Positions 11,391 through 24,089 of a DNA stretch of 64,000 bases are shown here, in pieces. The position numbers and the translations under genes were made by a program. Position 1 is the stretch's first letter, and every line of letters begins with the position of its first letter. The notes below the pieces were generated by a model. It made no database searches. It was not told the origin of the DNA and saw only the letters and a list, made by a program, of their open reading frames with translations. Where the stretch lies: the NCBI GenBank assembly GCA_029783825.1, contig JAREIK010002032.1, positions 233,388-297,387 on the forward strand, written 5' to 3'. Source of the stretch: Sapria himalayana (Eukaryota > Streptophyta > Magnoliopsida > Malpighiales > Rafflesiaceae).

Positions 11391-12071
11391 CCTAGAAATA
11401 GTTAAAGCTCGAGTACTACTCTTTATAACTATCTTTAGCTAAAATTCTTGGGATTGGAAAAATCACAATGGCTTTTTCCATTTATTTGTGACCTCAAGTG
11501 TCAATATGCAAAACTAATATTTTGAGCAATGATTAAAACCTTTAATACATTTGAATATGATTCATTTACAGCTTTTTTGGGTATTGTAAGCTTGTATACA
11601 TAACTCATTTAATATAAAAAGAAAGAAATGATACTTTTCATATCCATGAGGATATAAAAAAAAATCTTAGACATGCCAATAAAATAAATTTTTTGATTCT
11701 TGATTGAAAGAGAGCCCATACTTCTTCCCCTGCTCAAACCACCCTGGGCTAGTTTGTTCTAATAGGCTACAAGGTGATTATTTTTTTAGAGGTGAATTAA
11801 GTTTAAAAAAATTGCTTTGAGTGTGTGCATGAGAGATATTTTAGAAGAAATTACATTAATCAATATAAATAGCATCCTCAACCACTAGCTATTTCAACAC
11901 ATAGGGGTACAACTTTGGTTTAGTCTGTTAGAGAACATGAGTCAAATTACCTTTGTTAGCCCAGTGATTCAACATTAAATATGATGAGAAATAATAGAGA
12001 TAGAGTAAAAGCTCTTATTGTTTTGGTTAGAGCTTTAGCAATCATTCTAGAGTTGAGAGAGGAACAAAATA

Positions 12072-15000
12072 AATTATTTTAATTATTCAGTATAATTTTA
12101 ATTTTTATTTTAACTATTTATCAATTTATTTTTATAGGAATATTAATTACAAAATAAATTATTAGTGAGACTAATCTAATTTAATTTAAACTGATATATC
12201 CAAAATAATAAAGAATAAATCTCATTTTTTTTTCATTTTAATTTTAAATATTCAAATTTTATTATTTATTTGTTTAATTTTATATAAATATTAATTACAA
12301 AATAAATTATGAGTTACACAAATATAATTTATATAAATTATTTTTCATCAAGATAATATAGAAAAACTTTTTAAAAGAAAAAAAATTGCAAAACAAAAAA
12401 TTATTATATAGTAATATATTTTGCTTTGCTTCTGAATCATTTTAGGTTTTGTAAATATATTTTAATTGATATCTATCTTATTATTAATAGATTATTAAGT
12501 TATTTTTTCATCATTATTAGAATATTTTTCAATAAAAATGTTTATATTGAATTTATATGATATATAAATATAATGATTATTATAACTAATCATTGTATTA
12601 ACTTTTAAAAAAAAATTTAAAATTATTATATTTTCCAAAGTTATAACATTTGAAATTTTGAAAAAAAAAATAAATTTTTTGTAATTTCATTTTTTAAATA
12701 AAACCTATAATCATTAAATGCTTACTTACTTAAATCAGTAAGCTCATAAATCCTGAAACCCCTTAATACATAAACCTTTTAACAGCTATATACAACTTAA
12801 TAAATAATAAATCTCTTTTTTATTTCAATTTATTATAATATTAAATATTAATTTTAATTATTTATAGTTTAATTTTTTGGAAAAATTAATTACAAAATAA
12901 ATTTCAGTGAGACAAATATTATTTAAAGAATTTATTTTAATAAAAAAAATATGAGGTTATAAAAAGAAGGAAAATTATAAAAATTAAATATTATTATTTA
13001 GTAATATATTTTGATTTAATTTTGAATAATTATGTGTTATGTAAATATATTTTAATTAATATTTATATTATTAATAATAGTTTATTAATTTACATTTTGA
13101 TCATTATTATAATATCTATCATTAAAATTACTTATTTTGAAAATATATGATATATAATTAGTAATATTAATATAATTATACACGATATTCACATTTCAAA
13201 AAATTTTAAAATTATTCTATTTTCAAACGTTATAACCTTTGAAAATCAGAAAAAATCCAAAATAAAATTTTAAATTTTTATTATATAAATAAAACCTATA
13301 AACCACTAAATAATCAAACTATTAAACCGGTATACCATATATAATAAATCATAAATCTCATTTTAATTTGTATTTATTATAATTTTAAATATTCATTTTA
13401 ATTATTTATTAGTTTATTTTTTATAGAACTATCAATCACAAGATAAATAATTAGTGAGACAAATATAATTTTAATAATTTATTTTTAATCAAAAAAAGCT
13501 TATATAAAGAAGTAAAAAGTTAAAAACAAAAAATTATTTTTTAGTAATATATTTTACTTTTATTTTTAATCATTATATATAGGTTTTGCAATTATATTTT
13601 TATTGCTATCAATCTTATTAATAAAAGTTTATTAATTTATTATTTGATCATTTTTATAATATATAACAATAAAATTACTTATATTCAATTTAAATATATT
13701 ATTATTATTAAGATTATTATAACTAAATATTATATTTACATTTGAAAAAAATTTAAAAATTATTATATTTTCAAAGGTTATAACCTTCAAAAATGATAAA
13801 AAGACACAAAAATAATTTTTTATTATTTTATTATTTAAATAAAACTTATAAACCACTAAATGCCTAAACATTTAAATCTCTAGACTCCTAAACACGAAAA
13901 TTTCCTAAATACTTAAACCATTAAACATATATAACATTAATAACAAATAATAAATCTCATTTTTATTTGTATTCATTATAATTTTAAAAATTCATTTTAA
14001 TTATTTTTAAGTTTATTTTTATAGAAATATTAATTACAAATTAAATAATGAGTAAGACATATATAATTTAAATAAATTATTTTTTATGAAAAAAAATATA
14101 AGCTTATAAAAATAAACAAAATTTCAAAAATTTAAAATTTTATTTAGTAATATAATTTACTTTAATTTTTAATTTTTTTGGGTTATGCATATATATATAT
14201 ATATATATAAATTAATATCTATCTTATTAATAATAGTTTGTTAATTTATTTTTAGATCATTATAATAATATATATTAATAAAATTTTTTATATTAAATTT
14301 AAATCAAATACAATTATTAAGATTATTATAAATAAATATTCATTCATATTTTAGAAAGATTTAAAAATTATTAAATTTTAAAAGGTAATAACCTTTGAAA
14401 TTATCGAAAATTCATAAAAATAAATTTTTTGTTATTTCATTGATTAAATAAAACCTATAAACACATAAATGTGCAAACATATAAATCAATAAACTCCTTA
14501 ACCCCAAAACCACAAAAAACATAAACCATTAAATAAGTATACCCTAAATAATAAATCATAAATCTATTTTTATTAGTATTTATTATAATTTTAAATGTTC
14601 ATTTTAATTATTTATCAATTTATTTTTATAAAAATATTAATTACAAAATAAATTATTAGTGAAAAAGATAAAATTTAAATAATTTATTTTTCATCAAAAA
14701 TATATATATGCTTATAAAATAAGGCAAAATTTTTAAAATAAAAAATTATTATTTAGTAATATATCTTATTTTGATTTTGAATCATTTTAGATTCTACAAT
14801 TATATTTTAATTTATATCATTCTTATTAATACTAGTTTATTAATTTATTTATTGATCATTATTAAAATATCTATTAATAAAATTATCTATATTGAGTTTA
14901 CATTATATATAATTATTAAGATTATTATAACTAAATATTATATTCATATTTAAAAAAATTTAAAATTATAATATTTTCAAAGGTTATAACCTTCAAAATT

Positions 15001-15768
15001 TAAAAAAATAATAAAAATATATTTTTTGTTATATCATTGTTTATATAAAACTTATAAACCATTAAATGCCTAAACACTTAAACCTCTAAACTCCTATACA
15101 CAAAAGCACTTAAATACTTAAACTTTTAAACTCATAATCCTTAAATATAATTTAAATAATTTATTTTTCATCAAAAAAAATATAAGCTTATAAAAAGAAG
15201 CAAAAACTAAAAAAAATTATTATTTAGTAATAAATTTAACTTGGATTTTGAATATTTTTAGGTTTTGAAATTATATTTTAATTTATATCTATCATATTAA
15301 TAATAGCATATTAATTTACTTTTTGATAATTGATATCATATCGATCAATAAAATATTTTATATTTAGTTTATATTATATATAATTATAATGATTATTATT
15401 ATTAAATAGTGTATTCACATTTTTTAAAAAATTTAAAATTATTATATTTTCAAAGGTTATAACCTTTGAAAATGTAAAAAAATATCAAAAATATTTTTTA
15501 TGTTATTCCAATTCCATTGTTTAAATAAAACCTATAAACCACTAAATGCCTAAAAACATAAATTAGTAAATTCATAAACGAAAAAACCTCTAAATATTTA
15601 AATTATTAAACTATTACACATTAATAATAAATCATAAATCTCATTTTAATATTTATTCAGTATAATTTTAAATTTTTATTTTAATTATTTATCAGTTTAT
15701 TTTTATAGAAATATTAATTACAAAATAAATTATTAGTGAGACAGATCTAATTTAATTTAGACTGGTAT
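12072..15768 (+). repeat. AT-rich satellite array, block 4
   Basis: About six monomers in plus orientation. It contains the ordered subtypes that I call A (near 12,710, marker GCTTACTTACTTAAATCAG), B (13,290), C (13,850) and D (14,456, marker GTGCAAACATATAAATCAAT). The same order is found at 24,090-25,960 and, inverted, at 59,540-57,700. The block is interrupted at GGTAT (15,764-15,768) by a retrotransposon LTR. No gene is seen. Confidence 0.92.
14188..14209. repeat. AT dinucleotide microsatellite
   Basis: About 11 AT units replace the usual TTTTGCAAATATATTTT segment of a monomer, a local slippage expansion inside the satellite. Confidence 0.8.
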
Positions 15769-16532
15769 TGTGACACCCCGTTCCCGGCCCGACCCATTTG
15801 GCGGATCCGAACCGAGTCCGAGATGCCACTAAAATCACTCAATCACTCAATCAAAATCATATCCTTGCTGAAGCGTTTTCAAATTTTGGGCAAGCCCATA
15901 AACACTTACATTTAACATAATACCTTTATAATGAAGGCCTTCTATGCCTTTTCAAAATGATTTCCAAAATAGATATCCAGAGTTCAAAATGTTTTTACAA
16001 AATATCAAAGTTCAAAAAGAAACATGACATGAATGAACAAGTTGGAGCATACTCCAAATTTCCTTCTTTATGACTCGACGCTCCTCGATCTTGGGTCTGT
16101 TTTCGATCCCTATCTATCACTCAGTACCTGCGCATTGGTAAAACAATACGCTAAGCATTTTCATGCTTAGTGGTTCTATACAAACCCATTCCTCAGTTTC
16201 AGTTTAAATCCAATCATGCAATTGAACAATTAAAACTTTTAAATCTTTGTGGATGATCAATGTAATTACAATACATATACTTGTTTTAAATACAATCATT
16301 TCTGGTTCATTGATCATAAAAAAAAATACACTTTCATATTCAATAAATCATGCATTAATCAAATCATGCATATCTTTCAATTCCAATAATTCACAATCTC
16401 AAATCAATTCAGTTATGCAATTCAATTCAATTTTGCAATTCAATTCAATTCAATTATGACAATCAATTCAATTATGCCCTTAAAGAATTTAACCTATGTC
16501 TTCGATATACAGGATATCAGAGTCACTGGCAT

Positions 16533-16665
16533 GGTCCCGCTGGGCTGCAGGCCGGTATCAAACGGTTTTATAACCAGTACGGTCTCGTTGGGCTGCAGAC
16601 TGGTTATAAACACTCAATTAGTGAACACTACCGATACGGTCCCGCTGGGCTGCTGATCGGAGTGA
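16533..16665. repeat. Three GC-rich direct repeats inside the LTR
   Basis: GGTCCCGCTGGGCTGCAG at 16,533, GGTCTCGTTGGGCTGCAG at 16,581 and GGTCCCGCTGGGCTGC at 16,638 recur at spacings of about 48 and 57 bp. They are the only strongly GC-rich part of the LTR. Short GC-rich repeat arrays of this kind occur in some LTRs; any role here is unknown. Confidence 0.75.
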
Positions 16666-18203
16666 CACCTCAATACAATGGTTCGCAGTACTGCTATTTG
16701 ACCCTATTGGTATACCAATCTATCCTTAATACGAACTAAATGGTTAACATTCTATTAAGGGCGTTCAAATCCTTTATTGCAATGTACAACACAATATATA
16801 TATACATTTGTAAAATAGTTCACTTTCAATAGTTATTCCATTTTCATATGCAATCATTTTACAATCAATTTCTTCAAATCATTTAAAACCATTCAATATG
16901 CCTTTCTTATTCATTTAGAACAAGTATTTCAAATATTGAAACGAGAATAAGAAAAGGTAGAACAAACATTCAAAAACTTGAAACTAGGAATAGAAGTCAA
17001 TAGAATAAACCAAAAAGATTGTCGTTCTTTAATTCCTGTCCTTGGAATCTCAAACTCAACTCGGGATTTCCTCCTCGTTAACTCCTAATCCATCACACAT
17101 ATTTCACAATCAAAGAATAACCAAAAAAAAATCACTTTTGCATTCTAGGATTTTTGGTTAGGGTTGATGTCTACCCAATACACCTCACTTGCCAAATTTT
17201 ATGGGGACAATTGAGTCATATTTTGATCATACATCCTTCACAAAAATTATATCTCTATGAGTCTATTTTTAGTAGGAATTTGAATCATCTCATTTGGATC
17301 ACCCAAACATAAGTTATGGCATTTTTATGCCAAACTGGTCGGTATGCCCAATTTACTCGGTTACCTACTGTTTTTCTCAATTTCAGAAATCTTAACTCCA
17401 TAAATTGGTAATGTTCCCTTATAATAATTTAAATATATGGTTCTAAGGTTTCCCATCCAATTGGAATCATCCAATTTGGATCCCAAAAACTCAAGTTATG
17501 GAATTTTATATTCATACTACTCTAATTTTCAAAATAGAAGCAGATTATTTTTTTTTTCTTTCTTGCACATAGCTCCCCTTTTTAAGGATATATGGACACT
17601 TTTGGGTGATAAATTGTCTACTATTCCTTCAGGTAAATTATTCTCCTAGAAGTCTCGTTTACCCGGAAATTTGAATCACTCAATTCGGATAAGAAATGAC
17701 CAAGTTATGGCTAAAACAAAAACATAGGTTTGAAAAAAATTTGACAGCATCTCCTTTGAAACACCATAATTTCCCTCTTCGTGATTTTCTTCCAAAACAC
17801 CTCAAAACTTAAAATAAATCATGTCAATCACTCCTAATAACATCCTAATATCATCCTCAACCAATCACAAGCAAATCCCATGGATGATTAGGGTTTTTCC
17901 CAACTCAAAAATCATAAAAATAAAATTCTAGGGTTTGTGTTCATACCTCTTTTCACTTGGATACACTTTCTCTAGCTTCTTCCATCTTCATTCTTGAAAA
18001 ATCTTGAACAAAAGTGAGAAATCACCCAAAAGTTTGATCTTCTCCCCTTGCCCTAGGTTTTCTCTTCTTTTTTGCTCTCTCTCCTTCTCTCAAATACGAC
18101 TTTGGCAATTTGTGGTGTTCTAAGACCAATTTTTTTTTTTTGGTCTTTAAGTTAAACCTCTCCTAATGACTTGTTTGTCCCTAACTTAATAAATCATTTT
18201 TAT

Positions 18204-18209
<6 letters not shown>

Positions 18210-18234
<25 letters not shown>
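18210..18234. repeat. ATT trinucleotide microsatellite
   Basis: About eight ATT units sit within the LTR, just downstream of a T-rich stretch. This is simple slippage sequence. Confidence 0.85.
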
Positions 18235-18475
18235 TTCCCTTAGGTTCTCATTTTACAAATTCTAACTTTGTCCTTTACACTTGGATTAATTTTCGGGTTC
18301 AATCAATTTCTCATTTTAACATATAACATTTAATCATACGCTTACATATTTATTTCACATTTCACAATTTATCGGTTTTCCCGGAAAAACCCAAGTTTGA
18401 CTCACTTCATACCTGAAATATATAATAAAAACTATTATATAAAAAAAAATTCTAGGGTATTTTTGGGGTGTTACA

Positions 18476-21007
18476 GGTATACCCAAAATAATAAATAAGA
18501 AATCTCAATATTATTTTTTTCATTATAATTTTAAATATTCATTTTAATTATTTATTTGTTTATTTTTATATAAATATTAATAAATAAATAAATTATGAAT
18601 TAGACAAATATAATTGATATAAATTAAATTTAATAAAAAAAATTTGGATAAACTTTTTAAAAGAAAAAATAAATTTCAAAACAACAAATTATTATATAGT
18701 AATATATTTTGATATCTTCTTAATCACTTTATGTTTTTTTATTATATTTTAATTGATATCTATCTTATTAATAATAGATTAATAATTTATTTTTTGATCA
18801 TATTTATAATATTTATCAATAATATTGTTTATATTGGATTTATATCATATATAAATATAGTGATTATTATTACTAAATATTGAATTTACATTTGAAAAAA
18901 TTTTAAAAATTATTATATTTTCATATGTTATAACCTCTGAAAATATCAAAAAAATAATAAAATTAATATTTTGTTATTTTAATTTTTAAATAAAACCTAT
19001 AAACCACTAAATACATACACAGTAAAATAAGTAAACTCCTAAGGCCCGTAATGCCTAAATACATAAACCATTAAACTGCAATATACTACTTAATAATTAA
19101 GAAATCTAATTTTTATTTCAATTTATTATTATATTAAATATTCATTTTATTTATTTATAAGTTTATTTTATAGAAATATTAATTACAAAATAAATTATGA
19201 GTGTGACAAATATAATTTAAATAATTTATTTTTAATCAAAAAAAAATGTATAGGCTTATAGAAGAAGTAAAAATTTAAAAATTAAAAATTATTATACAGT
19301 AATATATTATAGTTTAATCTTGAATCGATTAGGGTTTTGTAAATATTTTTTAATTAATATCTATCTTATTATTAATAGTTTATTAATTTAATTTTTGATC
19401 ATTATTATATTATCTATCAATAAAATTGTTTATATTGAATTTATATGATATATAATTATTAATATTAAAATAACTAAATATTGTATTGACATTTCAAAAA
19501 ATTTTAAATATTATTATATTTTCAAAGGTTATAACCTATGAAAATGAGAAAAAATTACAAATTTTTTTTTGTTATTTTATTGTTTAAATAAAACCTATAA
19601 ACCACTAAATGCCTAAAAACATAAATTGCTAAACTCCTAAACGACAAAATTATAATAGTTTATTAATATATTTTATTTAGTAATATATTTTATTTAGTTA
19701 TATATTTTATTTTGATTTTGAATCATTTTAGAATTTATAATTATATTTTAATTTATATCATTCTTATTAATAATAGTTTATTAAATTTTTATTGATCATT
19801 ATTATAATTTGTATTAATAAAATTATTTATATTGAATTTACATTATATAAAATTATTAAGATTATTATAACTAAAAATTATTTTCATATGTTAAAAAAAT
19901 TAAAAATTATTATATTTTCAAAGGTTATAAAATAAAAAAATAAAAAAAAAAATCAAAAATTAAGTTTTTTATATTTTCATTCTTTAAATAAAAACTATAA
20001 ATCACTAATGGCCTAAACACTTAAATAACTAAACCCCAAAACACCTAAATACTTAAACCATTAAACTAGTATATCCTAAATAATAAATAATAAATCTCAA
20101 TTTTATTTGTATTCATTATAGTTTTAAATATTCATTTTAATTATTTATTAGTTTATTTTTATAGAATTATAAATTAAAAATAAATTATGAGGAAGACAAA
20201 TATAATTTAAAAAATTTACTTTTAATAAAAAAAAATATAAACTTATAAAAAGAAGCAAAAAATCAAAAAAATTATTATTTAGAAATATATATTATTTTGA
20301 TTTTGAATAAATTTATGTTTTGCAAATACATTTTAAATAAAATTTTCTAAATAATAATAGTTTATTAATTTATTTATTGATCATTAATATAATATCTATC
20401 AATATAATTGTTTATATTGAATTTACATGATAAATAATTATTAAGATTATCATAACTAAATATAGTATTCACATATAAAAAAAATTAAAAATTGTTATAT
20501 TTTCAAAGGTTATAATCTTCAAAAATGATAAAAAATAACAAAAATAAATTTTGTGTAATATCATTGTTTAAATAAAACTTATAAACCATTAAATACGTAA
20601 ACACATAAATCTCTAAACTCATAAACCTGGAAGCCCCTAAATACTAAAACCTTTAAACTCGTAAACCTTAAATATAATTTAAATAATATATTGAAATATT
20701 AATTACAAAATAAATTATGAGTGATACAAATATAATTTAAATAATTTATTTTTAATCAAAAAAATATATAAGCTTATAAAAAGAAGCAAAAACTAAAAAA
20801 CAAAAATTATTATTTAATAATAAATTTTACATTGTTATTTGATCATTTTAGGTTTTTTAATTATATTTTAATTTATATCTATCATATTAATAATAGCATA
20901 TTAATTTAATTTTTAATAATTGATAACATATCTATAAATAAAATTGTTTATATTTAGTTTATATTATATATAATTATAATGATTATTATTATTAAATATT
21001 GTATTCA
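18476..21007 (+). repeat. AT-rich satellite array, block 5
   Basis: About four to five monomers in plus orientation, starting in the monomer interrupted by the LTR. One monomer is broken at about 19,650, where the 8-bp tract stops after ACGACAAAA and a 17-18 bp segment occurs three times. The block ends at GTATTCATTTACA, where a partial copy of the unknown unit is fused to it at a short shared ATTCATTTA word. Confidence 0.9.
19665..19715 (+). repeat. 17-18 bp segment in three tandem copies
   Basis: ATATTTTATTTAGTA occurs, then ATATTTTATTTAGTT, then ATATTTTATTTTGAT, immediately after a deletion that removed the rest of the 8-bp tract and about 370 bp of monomer. This is a local rearrangement scar. 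Confidence 0.65.
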
Positions 21008-21515
21008 TTTACACCTTTTTGGGTTTTGTTAGCTTGTATACATAACTCATTTAACATAAAAAGAAAGAAATAATACTTTTCATATCCATGAGGATATAAA
21101 AAAAGGCTTAGACATGCCAATCAAATAAATTTTTTGATTCTTGATTGAAAGAGAGCCCATACTTCTTGCCCGGCTCAAACCGCCCTGGGGCAAGTTTGTT
21201 CTAATAGGCTACAAGGTGGTTAATTTTTTAGAGGTGAACTATGTTTTAAAAAATTTTCTTTGAGTGTGTGCATGAGATATATTTTAAAAGAAATTACAAT
21301 AATCAATATAAATAGCATCCTCAACAACTAGCTATTTCAACACATAGGGGTACAACTTTGGTTTAGTCGGCAAACGTACATTAGTCAAATTACCTTTGAT
21401 AGCCCAGTGATTCAACATCAAATATGATGAGACATAATAGAGATACAGTAAAAGCTACTATTATTTTAATTAGAGCTTTAGCAATCATTCTAGAGTTGAG
21501 AGAGGAACAAAATAA
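21008..21515 (+). repeat. Unknown unit, copy 3 (3' 508 bp only)
   Basis: It matches the end of the full unit from ATTCATTTACA (compare 11,565) to GAGAGAGGAACAAAATAAA (compare 12,071). The left edge is a junction with satellite at a shared ATTCATTTA word, so the first 2 kb were lost by deletion or unequal exchange. The satellite that follows is colinear with the satellite after copies 4 and 5 for at least 1.4 kb. Confidence 0.85.
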
Positions 21516-23404
21516 ATTATTTTTATTATTCAGTATAACTTTAATTTTTATTTTAATTATTTATCAGTTTATTTTTATAGAAAAATTAATTTCAAAATAA
21601 ATTATTAGTGAGACATATCTAATTTAAATTAAACCGGTATATCCTAAATAAGAAAGAATAAATCTCATTTTTTTAGTTTGATTTTAAATATTCAAATTTA
21701 ATTACTTATTTGTTTATTTTTATATAAATATTAATTACAAAATAAATTATGAGTTACACAAATATAATTTATAAAATTATTTTTAATCAAAATAATATAG
21801 ATAAACTTTTTAAAAATAAAAAAAATTCAAAACAAAACATTATTATTTAGTAATATATTTTGCTTTGCTTTTGAATCATTTTAGGTTTTGTATTTATATT
21901 ATCAATGATATCTATCTTATTAATAATAGATTATTAATTTATTTTTTGATCATTATTAGAATATTTATCAATAAAATAGTTTATTTAGAATTCATATGAT
22001 ATATAAATATAATGATTATTTTAACTAAATATTGAATTCACTTTTGAAAAAAATTTAGAAATTTTTATATTTTCTAAGGTTATAACCTTTGAAAATATCA
22101 AAAAATAACAAAAATAAATTTTTGTTTTTTTATTTTTTAAATAAAACCTATAAACTACTAAATGCAAACACAGTTAAATAAGTAAACTCCTAGACCCCGT
22201 AATGCCTAAATACAGTAACCATAAACTGATATATAATACATAATAAATAATAAATCTAATTTTTATTTCTATTTATTATAATTTTAAATATTCATTTTAA
22301 TTATTTATTAGTTTATTTTTATAGAAATATTTATTACAAAATAAATTATGAGTGCGACAAATATAATTTAAATAATTTTTTTTAATGAAATAATATATAT
22401 ACGCATATAAAAGATGTAAAAATTTAAAAATTTAAAATTATTATCTTGTAATATATTTTACTTTAATTTTGAATCAAATTGGGTTTTGTAAATATTTTTA
22501 ATTAATTTCTATCTTTTTATTAATAGTTTATTAATTTAATTTGTATCATTATTATAATATCTATCAATAAAATTGTTTATATTGAATTTATATGATATAT
22601 AATTATTAATATTATTATAACTAAAATATTATATTTACATTTAAAAAAATTTTAATTATTATTATATTTTCAAATGTTATAACCTATGAAAATGAGACAA
22701 AATTATATATTTTTTTTATTATTTTATTGTTTAAATAAAACCTATAAACCACTAAATGCCTAAAAACATAAATCGCTAAATTTTCAAATGACAAAACATC
22801 TAAATACTTAAACCATTAAACTGGTATAAATTAATAATAAATCATAAATCTCATTTTAATTTTTATTCAGTATAATTTAAAATTTTTATAGTAATTATTT
22901 ATCAGTTTATTTTTATAGAAATATTAATTACAAAATAAATTATTATTGTGACAAATATAATTAAAAGTAAATTGGTATACCCTAAATAATAATTAATAAA
23001 TATCATTTTTTTTCATTATAATTTTAAATATTCATTTTAATTATTTATTTGTTTATTTTTATATAAATATTAATTACAAAATAAATTATGAGTTAGACAA
23101 ATATAATTTATATAAATTATTTTTAATCAAAAAATATACATAAACTTTTTAAAATAAAAAAAATTCAAAACAAAAAATTATTATATTGTAATATATTTTG
23201 CTTTGCTTTTGAATTATTTTAGGTTTTGAAATAATATTTTAATTGATATCTATCTTATTAATAATAAATTATTAATTTATTTTTTGATCATTATTAGAAT
23301 ATTTATCGATAAAATAGTTTATATTGAATTTATATGATATATAAATATAATGATTATTATAACTAAATATTGTATTTACTTTTGAAAAAAAATTTAAAAT
23401 TATT

Positions 23405-23436
23405 ACATTTTCAAAGGTTATAACCTTTGAAAATGT
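23405..23436. repeat. Perfect 32-bp palindrome with alternative flank pair
   Basis: The arms begin ACATTTTC and end GAAAATGT. The commoner 32-bp version begins ATATTTTC and ends GAAAATAT. The second base pair from the outside changed from T:A to C:G on both sides, keeping the palindrome perfect. Confidence 0.9.
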
Positions 23437-24089
23437 GAAAGAATAAAAAAAATATTTTTTCTTTGTTATTCTATTGTTTAAATAAAACCTATACATCACT
23501 AAATGCCTAAGCATTTAATTTACTAAACTACAAAATCCAAATACCTCTATATAGATAATCCTTTAAATTCGTATACCCTATTTTAATAATTAATAAATTT
23601 CATTTTTATTTATTTTCATTATTAATTTAAAAAATTCATTTTGATTGTTTAGTTTTATATTTTTATATATGTATTAATTATAAAATAAATTATGAGTTAA
23701 AAATATAATTTATAAAAATTATTTTTAATCAAAAAATTGATAAGCTTATAAAAAGAATAAAATTTAAAAACAAATAATTATTATTTAGTAATATATTTTG
23801 CTTTGATTTTGAATCATTTTAGGTTTTGATATTATATTTTAAGTAATATCAATCTTATTCATAATAGATTTTTAATTTATTTTTTGATAATTATTAGAAT
23901 ATCTATCAATAAAATTGTTTATATTGAATTTATATGATATATAATTATTATGATTATTATAAAAAAATATTGTATTCACTTTTGAAAAAATTTTAAAAAT
24001 AATTATATTTTCAAAGGCTATAATCTTAAAAAATGAGAATAAATAATAAAAATAAATTTTTAGTTATTTTTTTTTAAATAAACCCTATA

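Larger units (their letters stand above)
9603..12071 (+). repeat. Unknown 2.47-kb non-satellite unit, copy 2 (full length)
   Basis: This is one of two full-length copies; the other is 29,320-31,797. In order it holds: a near-balanced-composition part (about 9,603-10,850); an AATAAA followed 15 bases on by an A run (10,859-10,887); a CCCTAAA-like tract (about 10,891-10,970); a pair of degenerate repeats of about 100 bp (11,185-11,390); and a unique 3' part ending at GAGAGAGGAACAAAATAAA. Satellite resumes at ATTCAGTATAATTTTA. I see no terminal inverted repeats, LTR, target duplication or protein domain. It could be a composite insertion, a captured genomic fragment plus retrocopy, or a decayed element of unknown type. 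Confidence 0.85.
15769..18475 (-). mobile_element. Solo LTR, Ty3/gypsy type (2,707 bp)
   Basis: The insertion starts TGTGACACCCC and ends GGGGTGTTACA, so the two ends are inverted copies with one mismatch, opening TG and closing CA. It is flanked by an exact 5-bp duplication, GGTAT at 15,764-15,768 and 18,476-18,480. Satellite sequence (ACTGGTAT then ACCC) is continuous if the insert and one GGTAT are removed. There is no primer-binding site, polypurine tract, gag or pol, so this is a lone LTR left by recombination between the two LTRs. TGTAACACCCC starts and GGGGTGTCACA ends are common in plant Ty3/gypsy LTRs, which favours the minus strand and a chromovirus-like family; the lineage is inference. 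Open frames inside it, such as 16,247-16,656, have no domain. Confidence 0.85.

Noticed and set aside
9603..12071. The unknown unit considered as a Helitron, MITE or LINE
   Set aside because: No CTRR hairpin end, no terminal inverted repeats, no reverse transcriptase and no clear target duplication. The A run is internal, not terminal.
16247..16656. Two short open frames in the Ty3-type LTR
   Set aside because: They lie wholly inside an LTR, one is built of CAATTCAATT-like repeats, and neither has a domain.
16500..16680. GC-rich repeats in the LTR considered as a tRNA, rRNA or CRISPR-like array
   Set aside because: No cloverleaf, no rRNA motifs, and only three imperfect repeats with unequal spacing. 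They are an internal LTR feature.
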